From: Paracoccaceae bacterium
GTDB taxonomy: Bacteria; Pseudomonadota; Alphaproteobacteria; Rhodobacterales; Rhodobacteraceae
Direction of reading: 5' to 3'
DNA: 64,000 nucleotides
NCBI GenBank assembly: GCA_014654775.1
Contig: JACVZW010000071.1
Location: forward strand, 122,465-186,464
The position numbers and the translations under genes are program-made. The notes below the pieces were generated by a model. The model was not told where the DNA came from. It saw only the letters and a program-made list of their open reading frames with translations, and made no database searches. Below are positions 51,688 to 60,416 of the stretch, piece by piece (position 1 is the first letter of the stretch; every line of letters begins with the position of its first letter).

Positions 51688-52098
51688 TCAATGGCAGCCC
51701 GCAGCCTTTCCCTTGCCGCCCGCAAGCCCGGTCAGGATCGGGCAATCGGGCCGCTGGTCGCCCGCGCAATGATCGACCAGATCGCGCAAGGTGGCCTGCA
51801 TCGCCCGCAATTCGGCGATCTTCACCTCCATGTCCTGCAGATGCGCCTCGGCCAAGGCCTTCACATCCGCGCTGGCCCGCCCGCGATCCTCGTAAAGCGC
51901 GAGCAGCCTGCGGCATTCCTCGATGGTGAAGCCAAGGCCCCGGGCGCGGCCGAGGAAGGACAGCTTGTGCAGGTCGCTCTCCCGGAAGGCGCGATAGCCG
52001 TTTGCCCCGCGCAGGGGCCGGATCAGCCCGATCTCCTCGTAATAGCGGATGGTCTTGGCAGGCAGCCCCGACCGTTCTGCCACGTCTTTGATGTTCAT
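51688..52098 (-). CDS. cueR: Copper-responsive MerR family regulator CueR
   Basis: A 136-residue activator of copper resistance. The N-terminal MerR helix-turn-helix is [20 protein letters not shown]. The C-terminal metal loop has Cys111 and Cys119 in [13 protein letters not shown], the two-Cys Cu(I) site, and Ser76 is at the position used as the +1-ion filter in CueR. Its start overlaps the copA stop by 4 bp, so copA and cueR are cotranscribed and the regulator can activate its own operon from the 54596 promoter. Confidence 0.93.
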   Translation of the reverse strand: MNIKDVAERSGLPAKTIRYYEEIGLIRPLRGANGYRAFRESDLHKLSFLGRARGLGFTIEECRRLLALYEDRGRASADVKALAEAHLQDMEVKIAELRAMQATLRDLVDHCAGDQRPDCPILTGLAGGKGKAAGCH

Positions 52099-54548
52099 AC
52101 CCCGGCCTCCTTCGCCCGCATCCCCCGGATCGCCCGCAGGCGCAGCGCATTGCTCAGCACAAAGACGGAAGACAGCGCCATCGCCCCCGCCGCCAGCATG
52201 GGCGAAAGCTGCGGCCCCCCGAAGGGCACCAGCAGCCCCGCCGCCACCGGGATCAGCGCCGCGTTATAGCCGAAGGCCCAGATCAGGTTCTGGCGGATGT
52301 TGCGCATCGTGGCGCGGCTCACCCGCACCGCATCCACCACGGCGCGCGGGTCGCCCGCCATCAGCACCACATCCCCCGCCTCGATCGCCACATCGGTGCC
52401 CGTCCCCATCGCCAGCCCCACATCCGCCGCCGCCAGCGCTGGCGCATCGTTGATCCCGTCGCCCACGAAGGCCACCCCTGCCCCCATGGCGCGCACCGCG
52501 TCGCCCTTGCCCTCGGGCAGCACCCCCGCCTGCACGTCCTCCATCCCCAGCGGCGCCGCGATGGCCGCCGCCGTCACCGCATTGTCCCCCGTCACCATGG
52601 CAACCCGCAGCCCCATCCCGCGCAGCGCCTCCAGCGCCGCCACCGCCGACGGCTTCACCGGATCGGCCACGGCGATCAGGCCACGCGCCACGGTCCCATC
52701 CCCAACGAACAAAAGCCCCTTGCCCTCCGCCGCCAACCGCGCCGCCGCCTGAACCAGAGCCTCCGGCACCTCCGCGAACATCCGTTGCGACCCCACGGCC
52801 ACCAGCCGCCCCGCCACCACGGCCCGCGCGCCCTGCCCCGGCACCGCCTCGAACCCCTCCGCCACCGGCAGCACGATCCCCCGCGCCGCCGCCTCGGCCA
52901 GCACCGCGCCGGCCAGCGGATGCTCCGATCCCGCCTCCACCGCCGCTGCCTCGGCCAGCAGATCCTCGCCCAGCAAATCCGTCACCACGGGCCGCCCCGC
53001 CGTCAGCGTCCCGGTCTTGTCGAAGGCCACCACCCGCACCTCCGCCAGCCGCTGCAACGCCTCGCCCCGCCGGAACAGTACGCCCAGTTCCGCCCCCCGC
53101 CCCGTGCCGACAAGGATCGACACAGGCGTCGCCAGCCCCATCGCGCAGGGACAAGCAATGATCAGGACCGACACCCCCGCCACCAGCGCCGCCGCCACCC
53201 CCTGCCCGGCCAGCAGCCATCCGGCAAAGGCCATCACCGCGATCCCCATCACCACGGGCACGAACCACAGCGTCACCCGGTCCACCACCGCCTGCACCGG
53301 CAGCTTGGTCCCCTGCGCCTCTTCCACCATGGCCACGAAGCGCGCCAGCACCGTCGCCGCGCCCACCGCCCGCACCTCCACGACCAGCGCGCCGGTCCCG
53401 TTCACCGTCCCCCCGGTCACCGCATCACCCGCGCCCTTGGCCACCGGCAGCGGCTCCCCCGTCAGCATCGCCTCATCCACCGCCGAGGCCCCCGAGACGA
53501 CGACACCATCCACCGCCACCCGCTCGCCGGGCCGGACCAGCACCCGCATGCCTGGCACCAGCGCGCTGACCGGCACCTCCGTCCCGTCCTCCAGCCGCGC
53601 CTGACGCGGCTGCATCCCGACCAGCCGTGCGATGGCCGCGCCCGCCCGCCCCCGCGCCCGCGCCTCAAGGAACCGGCCCAGCAGGATCAGCACCACGATC
53701 ACCGCCGCCGCCTCGAAATAGACGGCGCGCGACGGCGCAGGCACCAGCGCGGGCGCAAAGGTCACTACGGTCGAATAGGCCCATGCCGCGCCCGTGCCCA
53801 TCGCCACCAGCGCATTCATGTCCGGACTGCCACGCAGCAGCGCAGGCACGCCCTTGGCAAAGAAACGCCGCCCCGGCCCGGCAAGAACCAGCGTCACCAA
53901 AAGGAACTGCGCCACCCACAGCGCCTGCATCGGCACCACGCCCATCAGCCAGTGATGGAAGGCGGGTACCAGATGCCCGCCCATCTCCACCACAAAAACG
54001 GGCAGCGTCAGCGCTGCCGCCAGCCCCGTGTCGCGCGCCAGTCGCCGCTGCTCCACCGCAGGATCATGGGCCGTAGACGCCTCCAACGGCGCCGCCGCAT
54101 AGCCCGCCTTCGTCACCGCCGCAGCCAGAGCCTCGGCCCCAGCACCGCCCTCGAACAGCGTCACCGTCGCGCGGCGCAGCGCCAGATTGGCCACCGCCTC
54201 CTTCACCCCCGCTTGCGCACGCAGCACCCGCTCAACCCGGCCGGTACAGGCGGCGCAGGTCATCCCCTCCACCCCCAGCACCACGGTCGTCTCGCGCACC
54301 GGATAGCCCGCCTTGGCCAGCGCCGCCGCCAGCGCGGCCGGCTGGGCGGGCGCGCGCCAGACCACATCTGCCGTCTCGGTCGACAGGTTGACCACCGCCC
54401 GCTCCACCCCCGGCTGGGCCAAAAGCACCCGCTCGGCGCGCAAGACACAAGAGGCGCAGGTCATCCCTTCCAGCCGGAACCGCAGGCTGCGGCCCGCATC
54501 GGCAGGGGCGGCGTCGGGGGTTAAAGGGGCAAGCGCGGCATCGGTCAT
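52095..54548 (-). CDS. copA: Copper-translocating P1B-type ATPase
   Basis: Exports Cu(I) across the inner membrane. The 817-residue protein has two N-terminal metal-binding domains with EGMTCASC (Cys31, Cys34) and EGMTCAAC (Cys98, Cys101). Eight predicted membrane helices include the ion motif [12 protein letters not shown]. The phosphorylation loop is [12 protein letters not shown] and the ATP-binding HP motif region [22 protein letters not shown] and [11 protein letters not shown] complete the P-domain. The start at 54548 has GGAG upstream. The promoter carries a CueR-type site. Confidence 0.96.
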   Translation of the reverse strand: MTDAALAPLTPDAAPADAGRSLRFRLEGMTCASCVLRAERVLLAQPGVERAVVNLSTETADVVWRAPAQPAALAAALAKAGYPVRETTVVLGVEGMTCAACTGRVERVLRAQAGVKEAVANLALRRATVTLFEGGAGAEALAAAVTKAGYAAAPLEASTAHDPAVEQRRLARDTGLAAALTLPVFVVEMGGHLVPAFHHWLMGVVPMQALWVAQFLLVTLVLAGPGRRFFAKGVPALLRGSPDMNALVAMGTGAAWAYSTVVTFAPALVPAPSRAVYFEAAAVIVVLILLGRFLEARARGRAGAAIARLVGMQPRQARLEDGTEVPVSALVPGMRVLVRPGERVAVDGVVVSGASAVDEAMLTGEPLPVAKGAGDAVTGGTVNGTGALVVEVRAVGAATVLARFVAMVEEAQGTKLPVQAVVDRVTLWFVPVVMGIAVMAFAGWLLAGQGVAAALVAGVSVLIIACPCAMGLATPVSILVGTGRGAELGVLFRRGEALQRLAEVRVVAFDKTGTLTAGRPVVTDLLGEDLLAEAAAVEAGSEHPLAGAVLAEAAARGIVLPVAEGFEAVPGQGARAVVAGRLVAVGSQRMFAEVPEALVQAAARLAAEGKGLLFVGDGTVARGLIAVADPVKPSAVAALEALRGMGLRVAMVTGDNAVTAAAIAAPLGMEDVQAGVLPEGKGDAVRAMGAGVAFVGDGINDAPALAAADVGLAMGTGTDVAIEAGDVVLMAGDPRAVVDAVRVSRATMRNIRQNLIWAFGYNAALIPVAAGLLVPFGGPQLSPMLAAGAMALSSVFVLSNALRLRAIRGMRAKEAGV

Positions 54549-54571
54549 CTGACGTCTCCTTCCGCCCGTCC

Positions 54572-54601
54572 ATCTAATCCTTCCCGTCACGGGAAGGTCA
54601 A
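54572..54601 (-). promoter_or_regulatory. CueR-type promoter for copA
   Basis: On the minus strand TTGACC (54596-54601) is followed by a 19-nt spacer and a TAGATG -10 element. The spacer holds the operator palindrome CCTTCCCGTGACGGGAAGG at 54579-54597. The stretched spacing and palindrome are typical of MerR-family promoters. Confidence 0.85.
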
Positions 54602-54649
54602 GCCTTTCCCAAAATGAAAGCCTGCGACAGCAACGCCCGCCCCGGCCCC

Positions 54650-54680
54650 TTGACCTTCCAGCAACGGGAAGCGCCATATC
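54650..54680 (+). promoter_or_regulatory. CueR-type promoter for copZ
   Basis: TTGACC (54650-54655), a 19-nt spacer and CATATC (54675-54680) make a second MerR-type promoter. The spacer contains CCTTCCAGCAACGGGAAG, similar to the copA site. It supports the later copZ start at 54709 because the transcript would begin after 54680. Confidence 0.82.
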
Positions 54681-54708
54681 CATGACGTCGCTCAACAGGA
54701 CTCCCGCA

Positions 54709-54909
54709 ATGACCACCCTCTCCATCCCCGACATGACCTGCGGCCATTGCAAGGCCTCGGTCGAATCGGCCCTCGCCGCCCTTGGCGATGCGGGCAGCAT
54801 CCATGTCGACCTTGCCGCCAAAACCGCCACGGCCAGCGGCCCTGCCACCCCCGCCCGCCTGATCCGCGCGCTGGACGAAGTCGGATTTCCCGCAACCGTG
54901 ATCGGCTGA
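54709..54909 (+). CDS. CopZ-like copper chaperone (HMA domain)
   Basis: A 66-residue heavy-metal-associated domain with the Cu(I) site MTCGHC (Cys11 and Cys14), then a beta-alpha-beta-beta-alpha-beta ferredoxin-like fold. It delivers copper to CopA. The start at 54709 follows AGGA by about 10 nt; an ATG at 54682 lies too near the predicted transcription start. It is divergent from copA and both promoters have CueR sites. Confidence 0.88.
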   Translation: MTTLSIPDMTCGHCKASVESALAALGDAGSIHVDLAAKTATASGPATPARLIRALDEVGFPATVIG

Positions 54910-54951
54910 CGCCGCGTTTCGGCCCCGCAACCTGTTGCCTTTGTCGCACAC

Positions 54952-54960
54952 TGTGGATAA
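54952..54960 (+). other. Isolated DnaA-box match
   Basis: TGTGGATAA is a perfect 9-mer match to the reverse of the DnaA consensus TTATCCACA, between copZ and the small ORF. No cluster of boxes, AT-rich unwinding element or replication gene is nearby, so it is not called an origin. A single match can occur by chance. Confidence 0.3.
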
Positions 54961-55062
54961 CCCGTCGCAAATTCGTCATGGCCCTGTCTTGCCGCGGTCG
55001 ATTTCCGCGCTCAGATAGAAGCAACGGCGAATGCCTGAGCAGAACAGGACACGAGCAGGACA

Positions 55063-55194
55063 ATGGCAAAGAAACCCACCCCGACGCAGCAGCAAGGCGG
55101 CAGCTCCGCCCCGCAACCCCAGCAAGACCAATCGCAGGGCACGACCCAGCAGCAGGGGTCGACCCCGATTTTCAGAGACTGGGCCTCGATCTGA
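55063..55194 (+). CDS. 43-residue Gln-rich small protein
   Basis: A short frame starting MAKKPTPTQQQGGSSAPQPQ and ending TPIFRDWASI, preceded by AGGA at a good distance and followed by a strong terminator about 30 bp after the stop. Glutamine-, serine- and proline-rich, with no membrane segment and a basic N-terminus. It matches no family I recognise. The ribosome site and terminator support an independent transcript, but the protein could instead be a leader or a non-coding RNA. Confidence 0.55.
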   Translation: MAKKPTPTQQQGGSSAPQPQQDQSQGTTQQQGSTPIFRDWASI

Positions 55195-55224
55195 CCCAAG
55201 ACGGACCGAAGGCCTTCTCTTCCT

Positions 55225-55260
55225 ACGGGGTCAGCCGTTAGGCTGGCCCCGTTTCCATTT
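55225..55260 (+). terminator. Terminator after the 43-residue ORF
   Basis: ACGGGGTCAGCC and GGCTGGCCCCGT form a 12-bp stem (one G-T wobble) with a GTTA loop, followed by TTCCATTT. It ends just before the TfoX-like start at 55274. Confidence 0.8.
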
Positions 55261-55273
55261 CAGCGGTCCCCCC

Positions 55274-55606
55274 ATGCCGACACCCGTCTCCTCCATCCGC
55301 AATCTCGGCCCCGCGACCGAGGCCGCCTTCGCCAAGGCAGGCATCCATTCCGCCGAAGAGCTGCAGGTCCTTGGCCCGGACGAGGCCTATCGTCGCCTGA
55401 TCCAATCCGGCACCGCGCCGCATTTCATCGGCTATTACGTCCTCGTCATGGGCCTGCAAGGCCGCCCGTGGAACGATTGTCAGGGCGAAGAAAAAAAGGC
55501 GCTCCGCGCCCGCTTCGACGCGATCAAGGCCACGACCACGCAAAAGGGCCGCTCCGAACTGGAAGCGGCCCTCGATATGTTGGGCGTCATCGACCGACGC
55601 GGCTAA
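55274..55606 (+). CDS. TfoX C-terminal domain protein
   Basis: A 110-residue protein containing a TfoX_C helical domain: RNLGPATEAAFAKAGIHSAE, then LGPDEAYRRLIQSG and LVMGLQGRPWNDCQGEEKKA. In gammaproteobacteria TfoX controls competence through the N- and C-terminal domains together; here only the C-terminal domain is present. Homologous small proteins often act in regulation of unknown type. Start ATG at 55274. Paired AT palindromes follow the stop. Confidence 0.8.
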   Translation: MPTPVSSIRNLGPATEAAFAKAGIHSAEELQVLGPDEAYRRLIQSGTAPHFIGYYVLVMGLQGRPWNDCQGEEKKALRARFDAIKATTTQKGRSELEAALDMLGVIDRRG

Positions 55607-55608
55607 CC

Positions 55609-55650
55609 AAATTTCTTCGAAGAAATTTGCAAAAATCTTCGAAGATTTTT
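55609..55650. repeat. Paired AT-rich palindromes at convergent junction, copy 2
   Basis: Two perfect 20-bp palindromes separated by GC: AAATTTCTTCGAAGAAATTT at 55609-55628, and one built on AAAAATCTTC at 55631-55650. The whole block differs at one base from the block at 20386-20427. It sits between the convergent TfoX-like and ndk genes. Confidence 0.88.
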
Positions 55651-55656
55651 GGCCCC

Positions 55657-56079
55657 TTAGCCGACCAGTTCAAGGCCCGAGAAGAAGAAGGCGATCTCGC
55701 GCGCGGCCGAGGCCTCGCTGTCCGACCCATGGACCGAATTCTCGCCCTTGGACAGCGCGAATTCCTTGCGGATCGTGCCATCGGCAGCGGCGGCCGGATC
55801 GGTCGCGCCCATCACTTCGCGGTTCTTGGCAATGGCGCTCTCGCCTTCCAGAACCTGCACCACCACCGGCTCCGACGCCATGAAGGCGCACAGCTCGCCA
55901 TAGAAGCCGCGCTCCTTATGCTCGGCATAGAAGGCGCCAGCCTGCGCCGCGCTCAGGTGGATGCGCTTCGAGGCGACGACACGCAGCCCCGCCTCTTCGA
56001 ACTTGGCAACGATCTTGCCGGTCAGGTTGCGCTTCGTCGCATCGGGCTTGATGATCGACAGGGTGCGTTCGATGGCCAT
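55657..56079 (-). CDS. ndk: Nucleoside diphosphate kinase
   Basis: Keeps nucleoside triphosphates balanced by phosphotransfer through a histidine. The 140-residue length is standard. The N-terminus is [19 protein letters not shown], the ATP-binding [18 protein letters not shown] region is present, and the catalytic histidine lies in [11 protein letters not shown]. The start at 56079 is chosen because the family begins there; the longer upstream frame runs into a repeat. Confidence 0.98.
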   Translation of the reverse strand: MAIERTLSIIKPDATKRNLTGKIVAKFEEAGLRVVASKRIHLSAAQAGAFYAEHKERGFYGELCAFMASEPVVVQVLEGESAIAKNREVMGATDPAAAADGTIRKEFALSKGENSVHGSDSEASAAREIAFFFSGLELVG

Positions 56080-56242
56080 GTCAGGCGTCTCCGTTTCTGG
56101 GGCGCGCGGACTGCCCGCCGCGCCGGAATTCTCATGCGCGGCGCTCCTAGCACGGGCATATGACGAAGGAAAGTCGCCGCGATCAGGGCCAGCCCCCGCC
56201 CCGCCGCAGCGTTGCGCAAGGCCGCCGATGACCGTGCGCTGC

Positions 56243-56290
56243 GTGGCCACAGTTTGCGGCACAAAAGACGGCACAAAACAGGGCACAGCT
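56243..56290 (-). repeat. 48-bp dispersed intergenic repeat, copy 2
   Basis: The reverse complement matches 6668-6715 at 41 of 48 positions. It lies in the divergent gap between ndk and the ABC-F gene. Within the unit TTTTGTGCCG occurs twice in this copy, once in degenerate form in copy 1. Confidence 0.75.
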
Positions 56291-56343
56291 TCGGCAGTCG
56301 CCCGTTGACGCCCCGCCCCCCATCAGGCAAGCCCTGTCGCATC

Positions 56344-58197
56344 ATGCTCAAGATCGAAGACATCACCTATTCCGTCGAAGGCCGCCCCCTGTTCGAAGGG
56401 GCCACGGCCACCATTCCCACGGGTCACAAGGTCGGCCTCGTGGGCCGCAACGGCGCCGGAAAAACCACGCTTTTCAGACTGATACGCGGCGAACTTGCGC
56501 TTGAGGGGGGGTCGATCTCGCTCCCCTCCCGCGCCCGCATTGGCGGCGTCGCGCAAGAGGTGCCTTCATCGGAAACCTCGCTCCTCGACACCGTCCTGCA
56601 AGCCGATGAGGAACGCGAGTCCCTTCTCGCCGAATCCCTCACCGCCACCGACCCCACCCGCATCGCCGATATCCAATCCCGCCTCACCGATATCGACGCT
56701 TGGTCAGCCGAAGGCCGCGCCTCCAGCATTCTCAAGGGCTTGGGCTTCGACAGCGAACAGCAGGCCATGCCCTGCTCGGCCTTCTCGGGCGGCTGGCGGA
56801 TGCGCGTGGCCCTTGCGGGCGTCCTTTTTGCCCAGCCCGACCTCCTGCTTCTCGACGAGCCGACCAACTACCTTGATCTCGAAGGCGCGCTCTGGCTGGA
56901 AAGCTATCTGCAGAAATACCCCCATACCGTCCTGATCATCAGCCATGATCGCGGCCTTCTGAACCGCGCCGTGGGCGGAATCCTGCATCTGGACAACCGA
57001 AAACTCACATATTGGTCAGGCCCTTACGACCAATTCGCCCGCCAGATGGCCGAACGCCGCGCCGTGCAGGCCGCCGAGGCGAAAAAGCAAGAGGCCCGCC
57101 GCGCGCATCTGCAATCCTTCGTTGACCGTTTCAAGGCAAAAGCCTCCAAGGCCACGCAAGCGCAAAGCCGGGTCAAGATGCTGGAAAAGATGACGCCCAT
57201 CACCGCCCCGGAAGAGGCAAAGCGCGTGGCCTTCACCTTCCCTGTGCCCGAAGAACTCGCCCCGCCCATCGTCAACCTCGACGGGGCCGCCGTGGGCTAT
57301 GGCGGCCCGCCCGTGCTGCGCAAACTCTCGCTCCGCATCGATCAGGACGACCGCATCGCCCTTCTGGGCCGCAATGGCGAAGGGAAATCGACGCTGTCAA
57401 AGCTGCTGGCGGGCAAGCTCGACGCCGCCGAAGGCCGCATCCACCGCGCCTCCAAGCTGCGCATCGGCTATTTCGCCCAGCATCAGGTCGATGAACTCCA
57501 TATCGACGAAACGCCCCTCCAGCATGTGCAGCGCCTGCGCCCGGAGGAGGGGCAGGCCAAGAACCGCGCCCGGCTGGCGGGATTCGGCCTGATGGCCGAA
57601 CAGGCCGAAACCGTCGTGGGCCGCCTCTCGGGCGGGCAGAAGGCGCGGCTCTCGCTCCTCCTCGCCACCATCGACGCGCCGCATCTCCTGATCCTCGACG
57701 AACCGACGAACCACCTCGACATCGAAAGCCGTGAGGCGCTGGTCGAGGCGCTCACCGAATATTCCGGGGCCGTCATCCTCGTCAGCCACGACATGCACCT
57801 TCTGTCACTGGTGGCCGACAGGCTCTGGCTGGTCAAGGGCGGCGCAGTCACCCCCTTCACCGAGGATCTGGAGGCTTATCGCAAACTCCTCCTCTCTGGC
57901 GAGGATGAGGTAAAGGTCGCCCCGAAACCCGTTGAAAAACCAAAGAAAGCCAGCCGTGACGAAATCCTCGCCCTGCGCGCCGAGTTGCGCAAATGCGAAG
58001 ACCGCATCGCCAAGCTGGAAGAGATGCATGCCAAGCTTTCGGCGAAACTCGCCGATCCTGCCCTTTATGACGATGCGAAGATTCACGAATTGGAAAGCTG
58101 GAACCGCAAATTCGCCGAATGCGAAGAGGCGATGGCACGGGCCGAGTCCCTGTGGATGGAGGCGCAGGAACGTCTCGACGCCGCCGAGGCGGGCTGA
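56344..58197 (+). CDS. ABC-F family ATPase
   Basis: A 617-residue protein with two ATP-binding domains on one chain and no membrane region, so it acts on the ribosome or in translation quality control. NBD1: GLVGRNGAGKTTLFRLI, signature SAFSGGWRMRVALAG, LLLLDEPTNYLDLEG. NBD2: ALLGRNGEGKSTLSKLL, RLSGGQKARLSLL, LLILDEPTNHLDIES. The charged linker is KKQEARRAHLQSFVDRFKAK and a C-terminal coiled coil (from about residue 535) resembles Uup/YheS types. The ATG at 56344 starts at the family N-terminus. Confidence 0.95.
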   Translation: MLKIEDITYSVEGRPLFEGATATIPTGHKVGLVGRNGAGKTTLFRLIRGELALEGGSISLPSRARIGGVAQEVPSSETSLLDTVLQADEERESLLAESLTATDPTRIADIQSRLTDIDAWSAEGRASSILKGLGFDSEQQAMPCSAFSGGWRMRVALAGVLFAQPDLLLLDEPTNYLDLEGALWLESYLQKYPHTVLIISHDRGLLNRAVGGILHLDNRKLTYWSGPYDQFARQMAERRAVQAAEAKKQEARRAHLQSFVDRFKAKASKATQAQSRVKMLEKMTPITAPEEAKRVAFTFPVPEELAPPIVNLDGAAVGYGGPPVLRKLSLRIDQDDRIALLGRNGEGKSTLSKLLAGKLDAAEGRIHRASKLRIGYFAQHQVDELHIDETPLQHVQRLRPEEGQAKNRARLAGFGLMAEQAETVVGRLSGGQKARLSLLLATIDAPHLLILDEPTNHLDIESREALVEALTEYSGAVILVSHDMHLLSLVADRLWLVKGGAVTPFTEDLEAYRKLLLSGEDEVKVAPKPVEKPKKASRDEILALRAELRKCEDRIAKLEEMHAKLSAKLADPALYDDAKIHELESWNRKFAECEEAMARAESLWMEAQERLDAAEAG

Positions 58198-58312
58198 GGC
58201 GGGCCAGTTTCTAAACAGATTGTGAACTGCCAACCGACTGCCAAACCGCTATGCGGCAAGGTGACGGCTGCACAGACGGCCACTCCTGCGGCCACTCCTA
58301 CGGGACAACACG

Positions 58313-58978
58313 ATGCTCACCAGACGCCATTTCATCCTCACCACCGCCGCGCTCTTCTCGCCCGCGATCACGGCACCGCTGGCCAGCCCCGCCATGGCGC
58401 AATCCACGCAATGGGCGGCATGGGATGCCGAGGTGACGCCCCCGAACTTTGACCCCGCCACGTCGAACCCCTGGGGCCTGCACCCCCGGCTCCTGCCGAC
58501 ACTGGTCGAGGCGAAGGATGGGCTGAAACCCGGCGACATCCATGTCGATGCCATCGCCCGCTACCTCTACCACATCCAGCCCGACGGCACGGCGATGCGC
58601 TACGGCGTGGCCATCGGGCGCGGCGGGCTTTACGAACCCGGCCTCTTCACCATCCAGCGCAAGGCGAAATGGCCGCGCTGGACGCCCACCCCCGCCATGA
58701 TCGCGCGCGAACCCGAGATTTATGCACAATACTCCGAAGGCATGCCCCCCGGCCCCGCCAATGCCTTGGGCGCGCGCGCGCTCTATCTCTACAAGGGCGG
58801 GCGCGACACGATGCTGCGCATCCACGGCACGCCCCTGCCGCGCTCCATCGGCTGGCGCGCCTCGTCGGGCTGCGTGCGCATGGTCATGGCCCATATCATC
58901 GGGCTTTACGAGAACGTGGAGATCGGCGTGAACGCCTGGCTATACCCGGCCGAAGACAGCATCACCGCCGCCACCTAA
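58313..58978 (+). CDS. L,D-transpeptidase (YkuD) with Tat-type signal
   Basis: A 221-residue exported enzyme forming 3-3 peptidoglycan cross-links or attaching proteins to peptidoglycan. The N-terminus TRRHFILTTAALFSPAIT is a twin-arginine-type signal ending near PAMA. The YkuD domain contains His171 (RIHGTP) and the catalytic Cys187 in SSGCVRM. It ends 9 bp before the convergent lipoprotein gene. Two 11-bp direct repeats (CGGCCACTCCT) lie just upstream of the start. Confidence 0.92.
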   Translation: MLTRRHFILTTAALFSPAITAPLASPAMAQSTQWAAWDAEVTPPNFDPATSNPWGLHPRLLPTLVEAKDGLKPGDIHVDAIARYLYHIQPDGTAMRYGVAIGRGGLYEPGLFTIQRKAKWPRWTPTPAMIAREPEIYAQYSEGMPPGPANALGARALYLYKGGRDTMLRIHGTPLPRSIGWRASSGCVRMVMAHIIGLYENVEIGVNAWLYPAEDSITAAT

Positions 58979-58987
58979 TTGGCGCCT

Positions 58988-59242
58988 TCAGCTTTCGGCG
59001 GCCGCGCAGATCGGCCGCCCTTCGGGCGTGCGCAGGGGCAGCAGCGTCCGCTCCACCTGCCCGTCATGTTCGTACCAATAGCAATTGTCCTCCGGCACCA
59101 GCCGCGCCGTGGCCAGGTTCTGCCACGGGGCCGCCACGGCCACCACCTGCTCGGGCAAGGGCGGCAATTCCCCCTCGGCCCCCGGCGTGGTCACGCAGGC
59201 CGACAGGGCAAGAATGGCAGGCAGGCACAGGATCGGCTTCAT
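58988..59242 (-). CDS. Small putative lipoprotein
   Basis: An 84-residue protein starting MKPILCLPAILALSACVTT, with a lipobox LSAC at residues 12-15 that predicts lipid attachment at Cys15. The mature part (about 70 residues) has one internal cysteine in EDNCYWYEHDG and another in RPICAAAES, which could form a disulfide. No known domain. The start follows GGAAGAGAGC weakly. Confidence 0.75.
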   Translation of the reverse strand: MKPILCLPAILALSACVTTPGAEGELPPLPEQVVAVAAPWQNLATARLVPEDNCYWYEHDGQVERTLLPLRTPEGRPICAAAES

Positions 59243-59420
59243 CGCGGCTCTCTTCCTAGACACGGTCACTGGCCTGCACATTGGCAACCCTTCCACGCAG
59301 GTTCAATCACCCGGAGGGCCAGCACACGCCCCCGTGATCGCCCAGCCCGGGCATAGGGTGACATTCCGGCCCGCATCCCCTAACCTCTCCCGGCGCAACA
59401 GGAAACCGCAGGCATCCTCC

Positions 59421-60416
59421 ATGGCCATCACCCTGAAAGAGGTCGCAGAACGCGCCGGTGTCTCGCGCGCCGCCGTGTCGCGCAGCTTCACCGAAGGGGC
59501 CTCCGTCTCGGCGAAGACCCGCGCCAAGGTGATGCAGGCCGCCGCCGAACTGGGCTACAGCCCCAACATGCTGGCCCGCAGCCTGACCACGCGCCGCACC
59601 CAACTGGTGGGGCTGGTGTCGAACAACTTCCGCAACCCGGTCTTTCTGGAAATCTTCGACCGCTTCACCCGCGCGCTGCAGGATCGCGGGTTGCGCCCGC
59701 TTCTGGTGAACCTGTCGGACGAAACCGATCCCAACCGCTCGGTCCGGCTGCTGCGGCAATACTCCGTCGATGGCGTGATCGTCGCCTCGTCCCACCTGCC
59801 CGACGGCTTTGCCGATGCCTTCCGCGCAGCAGGCATCCCGGTCGTGCATGCCTTCGGCCGCGCCACCGCCACGCCCACGGTTGATGTGGTGGCCATCGAC
59901 AACATCGCCGCAGGCCGCATGGTGGCCGAAACCCTGCTCGCCCGCGGCTATCGCCGCTTGGGCTTTCTCGGCGGGCCGCAACAGGCCTCCACCACCGAAG
60001 ACCGCCTTGCCGGGTTCACCGCCACCGCCCATGCCGCCGGGGCCAGCGTCACCACCCGCTTCGCGGGCGCCTACAGCTTTGCCGCAGGCCGCGCCGCGAT
60101 GCAGGCCCCCCTCCCCGACCCACAGCCCGAGGCATGGTTCTGCGCCGATGACGTCCTCTCCATCGGCGCGATGTCGGCCGTGCACGATGCAGGTCTGCGC
60201 ATCCCCGAAGATGTCGGCCTCATCGGCCTGAACGACATGGAAATGGCGGGTTGGGCCAATATCGCCCTCACCACCATCCACCAGCCGTTTGAGGATATCG
60301 TAACCGCCTCGGTCGACCTGATCGCCGACCGCTTCACCCATGCCGATCGTGCGCCCGACCTGAGGCTCTTTCCCTGCCACATCGTGGAACGGGCGACCCT
60401 GCGCCCACTCCTTTAA
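59421..60416 (+). CDS. LacI family transcriptional regulator of the adjacent inositol-type locus
   Basis: A 331-residue repressor with the N-terminal LacI helix-turn-helix (ITLKEVAERAGVSRAAVSRS) and hinge, then a periplasmic-binding-protein-like effector domain with FLGGPQQASTTEDRLAGF and SIGAMSAVHDAGLRIPEDVG, and HQPFEDIVTASVDLI. The start ATG is at 59421. The perfect 18-bp palindrome at 63600-63617 is its likely operator. The gene converges with the oxidoreductase gene; stop codons overlap by 4 bp (TTAA). Confidence 0.9.
   Translation: MAITLKEVAERAGVSRAAVSRSFTEGASVSAKTRAKVMQAAAELGYSPNMLARSLTTRRTQLVGLVSNNFRNPVFLEIFDRFTRALQDRGLRPLLVNLSDETDPNRSVRLLRQYSVDGVIVASSHLPDGFADAFRAAGIPVVHAFGRATATPTVDVVAIDNIAAGRMVAETLLARGYRRLGFLGGPQQASTTEDRLAGFTATAHAAGASVTTRFAGAYSFAAGRAAMQAPLPDPQPEAWFCADDVLSIGAMSAVHDAGLRIPEDVGLIGLNDMEMAGWANIALTTIHQPFEDIVTASVDLIADRFTHADRAPDLRLFPCHIVERATLRPLL

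Noticed and set aside
54952-54960. Replication origin suggested by a DnaA-box match
   Set aside because: Only one box is present, with no AT-rich element and no dnaA, gidA or parAB neighbours.
58277-58299. Two tandem copies of CGGCCACTCCT as a repeat or operator
   Set aside because: Only two 11-bp copies, without symmetry or recurrence elsewhere; likely chance or slippage.
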